Assembly (NCBI RefSeq): GCF_051124815.1
Contig: NZ_CP118492.1
Span: 186,001 to 250,000 of the forward strand
DNA length: 64,000 bases
From: Azospirillum sp051124815
GTDB lineage: Bacteria > Pseudomonadota > Alphaproteobacteria > Azospirillales > Azospirillaceae
Reading direction: 5' to 3'
The notes under the pieces were generated by a model. It had not been told where the DNA came from. It was given only the letters and a program-made list of their open reading frames with translations, and made no database searches. This document shows positions 44,886-52,370 of this stretch, in pieces (position 1 is the stretch's first letter; each line of letters opens with the position of its first letter). The position numbers were made by a program, and so were the translations under genes.

Positions 44886-47800
44886 ATGGCCGACACGCTC
44901 GCCCCCACCCTGCACGACATCGCGCTTGGCTTCGCCCGCCTGCCGACGGAACGGCGGCGCGCCTTCCTCGACGCGCTCCGGGCACGCGGCATCGCCTTTT
45001 CCCGGCTGCCGGTGCCCGGCCGCGCCGATCCGTCGGCACCGGCGCCGGCCTCCCCCGCGCAACGCCGCCTGTGGACCCTGCACCGGCTCGATCCCGCATC
45101 GGCCACCTATCACATGCCGGGGGTGTTCCGGTTACGCGGCACGCTCGATGCGGCGGCACTGGAGGCCGCGCTGAACGCCGTCGCCGAGCGGCACGACATC
45201 CTGCGCACCGTCTACCGGGAAGACGGCGACAACCGGCTGTGGACGGTCACGCTGCCGACCCGGCCGTTCCGTCTCGGCCGGCACGACCTGTCCGACCGAC
45301 CAAGCGATGCGCAAAGCCTCGCCGAACAGCTTGCCGCCGCCCCCTTCGACCTGGAGCGGGCGGAGCCCTGGCGCGCCGACCTGCTGCGCATCGCGCCTGA
45401 CGACCATTGGCTGGTGGTCACGCTGCACCATATCGCCGCCGACGGCGCCAGCATCGGGCTGCTGATGGCCGATGTCGCGGCGGCCTACCGGGCGGCCCGC
45501 CAAGGCCGTCCCCCAGACCTTCCTCGCCTGCCGGCCCAGTATGCCGACATCGCCGTCTGGCAGGCGGCATGGCTCGACGCCGGCGAGGCGGAGCGGCAAT
45601 CCGCCTTCTGGCGCAACACGCTGTCCGGCGCACCGGCCCGCCTGAGCCTGCCCGGCAGCGAGGGTGACGGCCGCGCCGAAGGGGGCGGTGAATGCGGCGA
45701 GCAGACCGCCGTCCTGTCCCCTGAGCTTTGCGACCGGCTGAAGGGGCTGGCCGGCGGCGAAGGCTGCACACCCTTCGTGCTGCTGCTGGCCGCCTATGCC
45801 CTGCTGCTGGGTCGGTTGAGCGGACAGGACGACCTGATCGTCGGCATCCCCGTTGCCGGCCGTCGGCAGCCGGAGGCGGAGCGGCCGATCGGCTGCTTCG
45901 TCAACACCCTGCCGCTGCGCCTGCGCATCATGCCGTCCCTGCCCTTCCGGCAGTGGCTGCGCGTCGTCGCCCGACTGGTGGCCGACGCCCAGGACAACCA
46001 GGATCTTCCCCTCGATGCCATTCTCGAAGCTGGCCGGCCGGAGCAGGGCGCAGGCCCGGCGGTTCAGGTCATGTTCGACCATAGCCCGGAGCCCACGGCC
46101 TTCAACCGGCTCGATGGGCTGGAGGTGGAACCGCTGGAGCTGCCGGTTCGCACCGCCAAGTTCGACCTCGCTCTCGCCGGCAGCGAGCGCCCCGACGGCT
46201 CTGTCCTCGTCCGCCTCGCCCATCGTGGCGCGACCGATCCGGCGGCGCGTATCATGAAACGCTGGCAGCGCCTGTTGACCCAGGTCGCCGCCGATCCCGA
46301 TCGATCGCTGCGCGCCTTCGACCCGCGCAGCGAGGAAGAGACCGGCGCGATTGCCGACTGGTCCCGCGACCCGGACTGGTCCGGAGCGACGCCCGATCCG
46401 GTGCCGGTCCTGCTCGCCCGTCTCGCCGCGGAACGGCCGGACGCCCCCGCCATCCTGTTCGGCGACGACGTGCTCGGCCGCGGCGAACTGGACCGCCGCG
46501 CCAACCGTCTCGCCCACCGGCTGATCGCACTGGGCGCCGGGCCGGAGCGGCGTATCGGCGTCTGCCTGCCCCGTTCGCCCGAGCTGATCGTCGCCTTTCT
46601 GGCGGTGCTGAAGTCCGGTGCCGCCTTCGTGCCGCTCGACCCCACCCACCCGGCCGAGCGGCAGCATGCCATCCGCGACGCCGCCGGCCTGTCGCTGCTG
46701 ATCGCAGCCACCCCGCTGGACGGCGTGACGACCGTCTCCCCACAGGATGCCGCCGGGGAGCCCGATCATGCTCCCGGCGTGGCGATCCACCCGCGCAGCC
46801 TCGCCTATGTCATCCACACCTCCGGCTCCACCGGGACGCCGAAAGGCGTGGCGGTGGAGCACGGCCCGCTCGCCATGCATTGCGTCGCCACCGCCGCCGT
46901 CTACGACATGGGACCGGACAGCCGGGAGCTGCATTTCCTGTCCTTCACCTTTGACGGCGCGCACGAGCGCTGGATGACCGCCCTGACGGCCGGCGGCGCC
47001 ATTCTGCTGCGCGACGACAGCCTGTGGACCGCCGAACAGACCTACGACGCCATCCGCCGCCATCGCCTGACCCATGCCGGCTTCCCGCCCAAATACCTGC
47101 AGCAGCTGGCATCCTGGGCAGAACAGCAGGGCGGTGAGCCGCCGCCGGTCCAGCTCTATTCCTTCGGCGGGGAGGCGATGCCGCGCGCCGGGCTGGAGCG
47201 GCTGTTCCGCAGCCTGCGTCCCCGCCACGCCATCAACGGCTATGGCCCGACCGAGACGGTGGTGACGCCGCTGGTGTGGAAGGGCGACGGCAGCAGCCTG
47301 CCCGATTCCCCCTACGTGCCGATCGGCCGGCCGGTCGGCGACCGCAACGCCCACATCCTCGACGACGACCTGAACCCGCTGCCGATCGGCGTCACCGGCG
47401 AGCTGTGGATCGGCGGCGGCGGGCTTGCCCGCGGCTATCTCGGCCGGCCGGCGGCGACGGCCGAGCGGTTCATCCCCAATCCGTTCGGCAGTCCCGGCGC
47501 CCGCCTGTACCGCACCGGCGACCTCGCCCGCTGGCGCGAGGATGGAACCGTCGAGTTCCTCGGCCGGCGAGACCATCAGGTCAAGCTGCGCGGCTTCCGC
47601 ATCGAGTTGGGCGAGATCGAGGCCCATCTCGCCGCCGAGCCCGGCGTGCGCGAGGCGGTGGTGATCGCCCAGGAAACCGGCGGCATCACCCGGCTCGTCG
47701 GCTATCTGGTGCCGGCTGCCGGCCATCGTCCCGACACGGCCACGGTGGCCGCGTCACTGGCCGGGCGCCTGCCCGCCCATATGGTGCCGGCGCGGCTGAT

Positions 47801-50795
47801 GGTGCTGGATGCGATCCCGGTCACGCCGACCGGCAAGCTCGACCGCGCCGCCCTGCCGGCGCCGCGCTGGGAATCGGACGCGCAGGCCGCCCCCTCGACC
47901 CCGGTCGAGGAACTGCTGGTCCAACTGTGGCGGGAGGCGCTGAACGCCGAACGGATCGGCGTCACCGACAATTTCTTCGAGATCGGCGGCGATTCCATCA
48001 TCGCCCTGCAGATCGTCGCCCGCGCCCGCGCCGCCGGCCTGCGCATCACGCCCAAGCAGTTGCTGGAACGCCAGACCATCGCGGCCCTGGCCCTGGTGGC
48101 GGAGGACGCGGTGCCGCCCGTGGCCGTCGCCGAGCCTCCCGCCGGCCCCTCGCCACTGGCGCCGATCCAGTCCTGGTTCTTCGACCAGCCGATCCCCAAC
48201 CGCAACCGCTGGAACCAGTCGGTCCTGCTCGCCGCGACGACACCGGTGGACCCCAGCCGACTGGCGGCGGCACTCGCCATGGTCGCCGGCCGGCATCCCG
48301 CATTGCGCCTGCGCTTCACCCAAGAGGCGGGTGGCGGCTGGACGCAGACCCATGCCGACGGGCCGGCCACCATCCCGCTGGAAGAGGCGACGGCCGCCGA
48401 CGATGCCGACGTCACGCGGCTGTGCGACGAGTTGCAAGGCGCCCTCGATCTCGCGCGGGGGCCGCTGATGCGGGCGCTGCTGATCCGCAAGGCCGACGGC
48501 GGACAGCGGCTGTTCCTGGTCGCCCATCATCTGGTGGTCGACGGCGTTTCCTGGCGCATCCTGCTGGAGGAACTGGCGGCGGCCCTGCAGGGCCCCTGCA
48601 TGCTAGACAGGCTCCCGGCCGCCGGCACGCCCTTCGCCCTGTGGACGCGGCGGCTGGCCGAAACGGTTCCGGACTTCCTAGGGCAGTTGGACCACTGGCG
48701 TGCCGCGCTGGACACGCCGCCCTTGCCGACCGCCGGCCCGCTTTCGCTCAACACGCGGCGCCATGCCGTCACCCACAGCCTGCGGCTCGACCGCGCGGAG
48801 ACCCACCGACTGCTGACCGAGGCGCCGGCCGCCTACCGCACCCGCATCGACACCCTTCTTCTCACCGCCGTCGCCCTTGCGGCCACCCGCCGCTTCGCGC
48901 GCGACGCCCTGACCGTCCATGTCGAAGGGCACGGGCGCGATGCCCTGTTTCCGGACATCGACATCGGCCGGACGGTCGGCTGGTTCACCAGCGTCTATCC
49001 CGTCCGTCTTGCGCCGCCCGCTTCCTGCGACGGCGCCATCCGCCACGTCAAGGAGGCTCTGCGCGCGGTGCCCGATGGCGGCATCGGCTTCAACCTGCTG
49101 CGCCATCTGGGACCGCCGGCGGCCCGCGCCGCCCTGTCTGGGACGCCGACGGCCATCTCCTTCAACTATCTGGGCCGGTTCGATGCCGCGGATGACGCGC
49201 CCTGGTACCCGGCCCCGGAGAAGTGCGGCGCCGGCACCGATCCCGATGCGCCGCTGGGCGCCCTGATCTCCATCGACGGACAGGTGATGGCCGGTGAACT
49301 GGTCCTGCATGCCCGTACCAGCCTCGCCCTCTTCCCCGACGGGATGATCGCCGGCCTGATGAAGGATGTCCGGTCCACATTGGCGGAGTTGGCCGCCCAC
49401 TGCGCCGGTGTCGAGGCGGGTCAGGCGACCCCGTCCGATTTCCCGCTCGTCTCCCTGAGCCAAGCGCAGATCGATGCCCAGCCGGTGCCTGCCCCCGCCA
49501 TCGCCGACATCCTGCCGCTGACCCCCATGCAGGCGGCGATGCTGCATCACGGCCTCGCCAACCCGCGGTCCCAGGCCTACACCGTCCAGGTCTGGGCGGT
49601 CATCGACGGGTTGGACGCCGATCGGCTGGCGGCGGTGTGGCGCACGGTGATCGCCCGTCACGACGTGCTGCGCGGCGCCCTGGTGTGCGACGGAGTCGAC
49701 GAGCCGGTCATGGTCGTGCGCAAGACCGCGGAGCTACCGTTCATCGTTCTGGATTGGCAGGGCGAACCCGATCCAGGTGCATCGTGGCAGCACCTGTGTG
49801 ATGACGAGTACCGCCGCGGCTTCGATTTCGCCGAGGCGCCCCTGATGCGGGTCGTGCTGGCCCGCACCGGCCCTTCCACCCACCGTTTCCTGTGGACCTG
49901 GCACCATGCGCTGCTCGACGGCTGGAGCATGTCGCGCCTGCTGGGCGAGATTCTGCGGCTTTACGATGGTGAAACGGTGCCCCCACCGGCAGTGCAGGTC
50001 CGCGATCTGGTCGCCTGGACCAGGGAACGCAGCCGGGCACAGGATCGCGCCGCCGCGCATGCCCACTGGCAGGCGTGTCTCGCCGCCCTGCCGGCGCCCA
50101 CCCGCCTGACCGCCATCCTGCCGCCTCCGGAGAAACCCGGGCCGGACGGGGCAGAGGAGCGCATCATCGACGAGGCGGCGGTGCAGCAACTCCAGCGCTT
50201 CGCCAGCGCCCGGAAGGTGACGCTGAACACGCTGATCCAGGCCGGCTGGCTGCGGCTTCTCGCCCGGCTGTGCGGACAGAAGACGGTTGGCTTAGGCGCC
50301 GTCATGTCCGGCCGGTCTGTCGAGATGCCGGGAATCGATCAGGTGACCGGCCTGCTGGTGGGCGTCCTGCCGCTGGTCCATGGGGTAATCGAAGCCGGCA
50401 CCTACGAAGATGACCGGGAGGGCGACTGGCTTCGCGGGCTGCTGGCCGCCAACATCGCCGCGCGACAGCACGAGCATGCGCCGCCGCCTGCCCTTCAATG
50501 CTGGATCGACCCGGCCTCCGCCCCCTTCGACAGCATCATGATTTTCGAGAATTATCCGGTCGACGACGCCCTGCGGCAGAGCGAACGCGCTACCCTGTCC
50601 TTTCGCGATGTCGGCAACCGCGGTCGGATGAGCTATCCGCTGACCCTGGTGGTGGTCCCACGCGACACGCTGGTCCTGCGGCTGGAATATGCCGGCGCCC
50701 TGTTCCGACCACGCGATGCGGCGGCATTGGTCGACGGGTTGGTCCGCGAAGTGGAGAATCTGGCTCTTTCGGATTTGGCTCCGTGCCTGGACTGA
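44886..50795 (+). CDS. NRPS: C-A(hydroxyornithine-like)-PCP-E-C, no thioesterase
   Basis: A 1,969-residue synthetase. The condensation domain has HHIAADG at 181. The adenylation domain has HTSGSTGTPKG near 644 and the pocket-containing segment FTFDGAHERWMT, giving D-G-E-...-G-V-T, which resembles pockets for N5-hydroxyornithine derivatives. The carrier domain has GGDSI with Ser 1037. An epimerisation domain follows, with HHLVVDGVSW at 1214, EGHGRD, TVGWFTSVYP and FNYLGRF. A C-terminal condensation domain has WHHALLDG at 1673. The protein ends at that domain. The ATG at 44886 follows 38 bp after the previous stop. Confidence 0.9.
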   Translation: MADTLAPTLHDIALGFARLPTERRRAFLDALRARGIAFSRLPVPGRADPSAPAPASPAQRRLWTLHRLDPASATYHMPGVFRLRGTLDAAALEAALNAVAERHDILRTVYREDGDNRLWTVTLPTRPFRLGRHDLSDRPSDAQSLAEQLAAAPFDLERAEPWRADLLRIAPDDHWLVVTLHHIAADGASIGLLMADVAAAYRAARQGRPPDLPRLPAQYADIAVWQAAWLDAGEAERQSAFWRNTLSGAPARLSLPGSEGDGRAEGGGECGEQTAVLSPELCDRLKGLAGGEGCTPFVLLLAAYALLLGRLSGQDDLIVGIPVAGRRQPEAERPIGCFVNTLPLRLRIMPSLPFRQWLRVVARLVADAQDNQDLPLDAILEAGRPEQGAGPAVQVMFDHSPEPTAFNRLDGLEVEPLELPVRTAKFDLALAGSERPDGSVLVRLAHRGATDPAARIMKRWQRLLTQVAADPDRSLRAFDPRSEEETGAIADWSRDPDWSGATPDPVPVLLARLAAERPDAPAILFGDDVLGRGELDRRANRLAHRLIALGAGPERRIGVCLPRSPELIVAFLAVLKSGAAFVPLDPTHPAERQHAIRDAAGLSLLIAATPLDGVTTVSPQDAAGEPDHAPGVAIHPRSLAYVIHTSGSTGTPKGVAVEHGPLAMHCVATAAVYDMGPDSRELHFLSFTFDGAHERWMTALTAGGAILLRDDSLWTAEQTYDAIRRHRLTHAGFPPKYLQQLASWAEQQGGEPPPVQLYSFGGEAMPRAGLERLFRSLRPRHAINGYGPTETVVTPLVWKGDGSSLPDSPYVPIGRPVGDRNAHILDDDLNPLPIGVTGELWIGGGGLARGYLGRPAATAERFIPNPFGSPGARLYRTGDLARWREDGTVEFLGRRDHQVKLRGFRIELGEIEAHLAAEPGVREAVVIAQETGGITRLVGYLVPAAGHRPDTATVAASLAGRLPAHMVPARLMVLDAIPVTPTGKLDRAALPAPRWESDAQAAPSTPVEELLVQLWREALNAERIGVTDNFFEIGGDSIIALQIVARARAAGLRITPKQLLERQTIAALALVAEDAVPPVAVAEPPAGPSPLAPIQSWFFDQPIPNRNRWNQSVLLAATTPVDPSRLAAALAMVAGRHPALRLRFTQEAGGGWTQTHADGPATIPLEEATAADDADVTRLCDELQGALDLARGPLMRALLIRKADGGQRLFLVAHHLVVDGVSWRILLEELAAALQGPCMLDRLPAAGTPFALWTRRLAETVPDFLGQLDHWRAALDTPPLPTAGPLSLNTRRHAVTHSLRLDRAETHRLLTEAPAAYRTRIDTLLLTAVALAATRRFARDALTVHVEGHGRDALFPDIDIGRTVGWFTSVYPVRLAPPASCDGAIRHVKEALRAVPDGGIGFNLLRHLGPPAARAALSGTPTAISFNYLGRFDAADDAPWYPAPEKCGAGTDPDAPLGALISIDGQVMAGELVLHARTSLALFPDGMIAGLMKDVRSTLAELAAHCAGVEAGQATPSDFPLVSLSQAQIDAQPVPAPAIADILPLTPMQAAMLHHGLANPRSQAYTVQVWAVIDGLDADRLAAVWRTVIARHDVLRGALVCDGVDEPVMVVRKTAELPFIVLDWQGEPDPGASWQHLCDDEYRRGFDFAEAPLMRVVLARTGPSTHRFLWTWHHALLDGWSMSRLLGEILRLYDGETVPPPAVQVRDLVAWTRERSRAQDRAAAHAHWQACLAALPAPTRLTAILPPPEKPGPDGAEERIIDEAAVQQLQRFASARKVTLNTLIQAGWLRLLARLCGQKTVGLGAVMSGRSVEMPGIDQVTGLLVGVLPLVHGVIEAGTYEDDREGDWLRGLLAANIAARQHEHAPPPALQCWIDPASAPFDSIMIFENYPVDDALRQSERATLSFRDVGNRGRMSYPLTLVVVPRDTLVLRLEYAGALFRPRDAAALVDGLVREVENLALSDLAPCLD

Positions 50796-50853
50796 CGGCG
50801 GAGGAAGCCCGTTGGGCGGAGGCCAAATCCTGTGTGACGGCAAGCCATTGGTC

Positions 50854-50883
50854 TTGACGTAATGACGGCCGTCATTACATGAT
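50854..50883 (+). promoter_or_regulatory. Putative promoter of the AbrB-doc pair
   Basis: TTGACG (50854-50859) and CATGAT (50878-50883), 18 bp apart, resemble a sigma70 promoter. The palindrome at 50859-50878 lies between them, so binding there would block transcription. GGAGG precedes the ATG at 50907. Confidence 0.55.
50859..50878. promoter_or_regulatory. 20-bp perfect palindrome, toxin-antitoxin operator
   Basis: GTAATGACGGCCGTCATTAC reads the same on both strands over all 20 bases and overlaps the predicted promoter spacer. This is the usual place for autorepression by an antitoxin or toxin-antitoxin complex. Confidence 0.7.
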
Positions 50884-50906
50884 GCATCGATTGTGAGGAG
50901 GCATTC

Positions 50907-51131
50907 ATGCACACCACAAAGCTAACCAGGATCGGAAACTCCACGGGTCTCACGTTGCCGCGTGAGGTGCTGACGGCGGCTGGCCTTGACCGTGGCGATG
51001 AGGTGGCCGTCGAAGTGCGTGACGGGCGGATCGAAATTGCCAAGGCTGACGATACGTACAACCATGCCATGGATGTCGGCCGACGCTTTGCCGCGCGCTA
51101 CCGCCGCACCATGGATATTCTGTCCAAGTAA
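50907..51131 (+). CDS. AbrB/MazE-type antitoxin (partner of Doc)
   Basis: A 74-residue protein with a swapped-hairpin AbrB fold: TKLTRIGNSTGLTLPREVLTAAGLDRGDEVAVEVRDGRIEI. This N-terminal part binds DNA. The C-terminal 25 residues (KADDTYNHAMDVGRRFAARYR) are likely to be disordered and to wrap the toxin. The doc gene starts 6 bp downstream. It probably represses the pair through the palindrome at 50859-50878. Confidence 0.88.
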   Translation: MHTTKLTRIGNSTGLTLPREVLTAAGLDRGDEVAVEVRDGRIEIAKADDTYNHAMDVGRRFAARYRRTMDILSK

Positions 51132-51137
51132 TCTCCT

Positions 51138-51566
51138 ATGGACGAACCCACCATCCAGGGCCGTCCTTACGTCAATCCGCCGCTCCAGGCGGTGCTCGAC
51201 CTCCATGGCGAACTTCTGGTTGAGCATGGCGGAGCACCCGGAATCCGCGACCTGGGAGCGCTGGAGGCATCGTTGGCACGGCCGTTCCAACTCATGGCCT
51301 ATGGTGACGGGCGGCTGACCATCTTCGACCTCGCCGCCGCGGTCTGCGCCAGCGTCTGCCGCAATCATCCCTTCGTGGACGGCAACAAGCGTGCGGCTTT
51401 CATCGCTCTAGGCCTTGTACTCGGTCTCAATGGGTTTGAACTGGATGCCTCGGAACGTGAGGCTGCCGACATCATTCTTGCGCTTGCCGCCGGTACGATG
51501 ACCGAGGATTCGTTCCGCGACTGGGTGGCCGACCATGCCTACGACATCGGAACGCCGGATTTTTAA
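51138..51566 (+). CDS. doc: Doc-type (death-on-curing) Fic-fold toxin
   Basis: A 142-residue protein with HPFVDGNKRAAFIALGL, the Doc version of the Fic motif. The Lys after GN marks Doc kinases (which phosphorylate EF-Tu in the P1 system) rather than AMP-transferring Fic enzymes. The N-terminal LVEHGGAPGIRDLGALEASLARP and the C-terminal EDSFRDWVADHAY are also Doc-like. All motif residues are present, so the toxin looks active. It is followed directly by a 9-bp-stem hairpin. Confidence 0.92.
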   Translation: MDEPTIQGRPYVNPPLQAVLDLHGELLVEHGGAPGIRDLGALEASLARPFQLMAYGDGRLTIFDLAAAVCASVCRNHPFVDGNKRAAFIALGLVLGLNGFELDASEREAADIILALAAGTMTEDSFRDWVADHAYDIGTPDF

Positions 51567-51591
51567 GCCACCGCCAATCCGAGGCGGTGGC
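51567..51591. terminator. Hairpin after doc
   Basis: GCCACCGCC (51567-51575) and GGCGGTGGC (51583-51591) form a perfect 9-bp stem with a 7-base loop immediately after the stop codon. There is no T tract behind it, so it may stabilise the mRNA end or be only a weak terminator. Confidence 0.45.
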
Positions 51592-51681
51592 AGGCAACGG
51601 CGTCTCGGCCCCTTCGGCGACTTCCGGGATGTATTGGAAGCCCAGCCCGCTTCTCTTGCGGAACCCTCTGGACCGCGCTAA

Positions 51682-51709
51682 GTAATACCCGGAAAGACGA
51701 TGGTATTAC
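51682..51709. promoter_or_regulatory. Inverted repeat upstream of vapB, probable operator
   Basis: GTAATACC (51682-51689) and GGTATTAC (51702-51709) are exact reverse complements separated by 12 bp, ending 10 bp before the vapB ATG. This is typical of VapB-controlled operators. Confidence 0.6.
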
Positions 51710-51719
51710 CGAGGCGGCC

Positions 51720-51956
51720 ATGGCCACGACGCTCACCACCAAGGGGCAAGTCACCATTCCCAAGCCCATCCGCGACCGCCTCGGCATCGGGCCCGGCAGT
51801 GCCGTGGAATTCGAGGTTGCGGAGGACGGGCGCGTCATTCTGAGACCGGCGGATCGGACGCTTCCGGCAAGGAGCCGGTTCGAGCGTCTGCGTGGCCGTG
51901 CCACCGCGGGCCTGAGCACCGACCAGATCATGGCGTTGACGCGGGGCGAGGACTGA
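51720..51956 (+). CDS. vapB: AbrB-type antitoxin (VapB)
   Basis: A 78-residue antitoxin with the N-terminal SpoVT/AbrB hairpin TTLTTKGQVTIPKPIRDRLGIGPGSAVEFEV and a charged C-terminal toxin-binding tail (RSRFERLRGRATAGLSTDQIMALTRGED). It lies 6 bp upstream of the PIN-domain toxin and behind an inverted repeat, which supports autoregulation. Confidence 0.9.
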   Translation: MATTLTTKGQVTIPKPIRDRLGIGPGSAVEFEVAEDGRVILRPADRTLPARSRFERLRGRATAGLSTDQIMALTRGED

Positions 51957-51962
51957 CCGCCG

Positions 51963-52370
51963 ATGACCCTGGTCGACACCAATGTCCTGCTCGATCTGGT
52001 GACGAACGATCCGGTGTGGGCGGACTGGTCCATCCGGCAGTTGGACAGTGCCGCCGTCAGGGGACCGTTGATCATCAACGACGTGGTCTATGCCGAACTG
52101 TCGGTGGGCTTCGACCGGATCGAGGACCTCGACGAACTGCTTGGCGAGGCCGGGATCGCCATGGACGAGATCCCGCGCGAAGCCTTGTTCCTGGCGGGGA
52201 AGGCGTTTCGCCGCTATCGCAACGCGGGCGGCGCCCGTTCGGGTGTGCTGCCGGATTTCTTCATCGGCGCCCATGCCGCCGTGCTCGGGCTGCCGCTGCT
52301 GACCCGAGATGCCAAACGCTACCGGTCTTATTTTCCGTCCGTCGTTCTTATGGCGCCGGAAGCGCAGTAG
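51963..52370 (+). CDS. vapC: PIN-domain ribonuclease toxin (VapC)
   Basis: A 135-residue PIN nuclease. The acidic residues expected for metal binding are present: Asp in LVDTNVLLDLV at the N-terminus, Glu in VVYAELSVGF, Asp in VLPDFFIGAHA, and a final Asp in LTRDAKRYRSYFP. VapC toxins cleave tRNA or rRNA when freed from VapB. Nothing suggests inactivation. Its 3' end overlaps the convergent GGDEF-EAL gene end by 23 bp. Confidence 0.92.
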   Translation: MTLVDTNVLLDLVTNDPVWADWSIRQLDSAAVRGPLIINDVVYAELSVGFDRIEDLDELLGEAGIAMDEIPREALFLAGKAFRRYRNAGGARSGVLPDFFIGAHAAVLGLPLLTRDAKRYRSYFPSVVLMAPEAQ

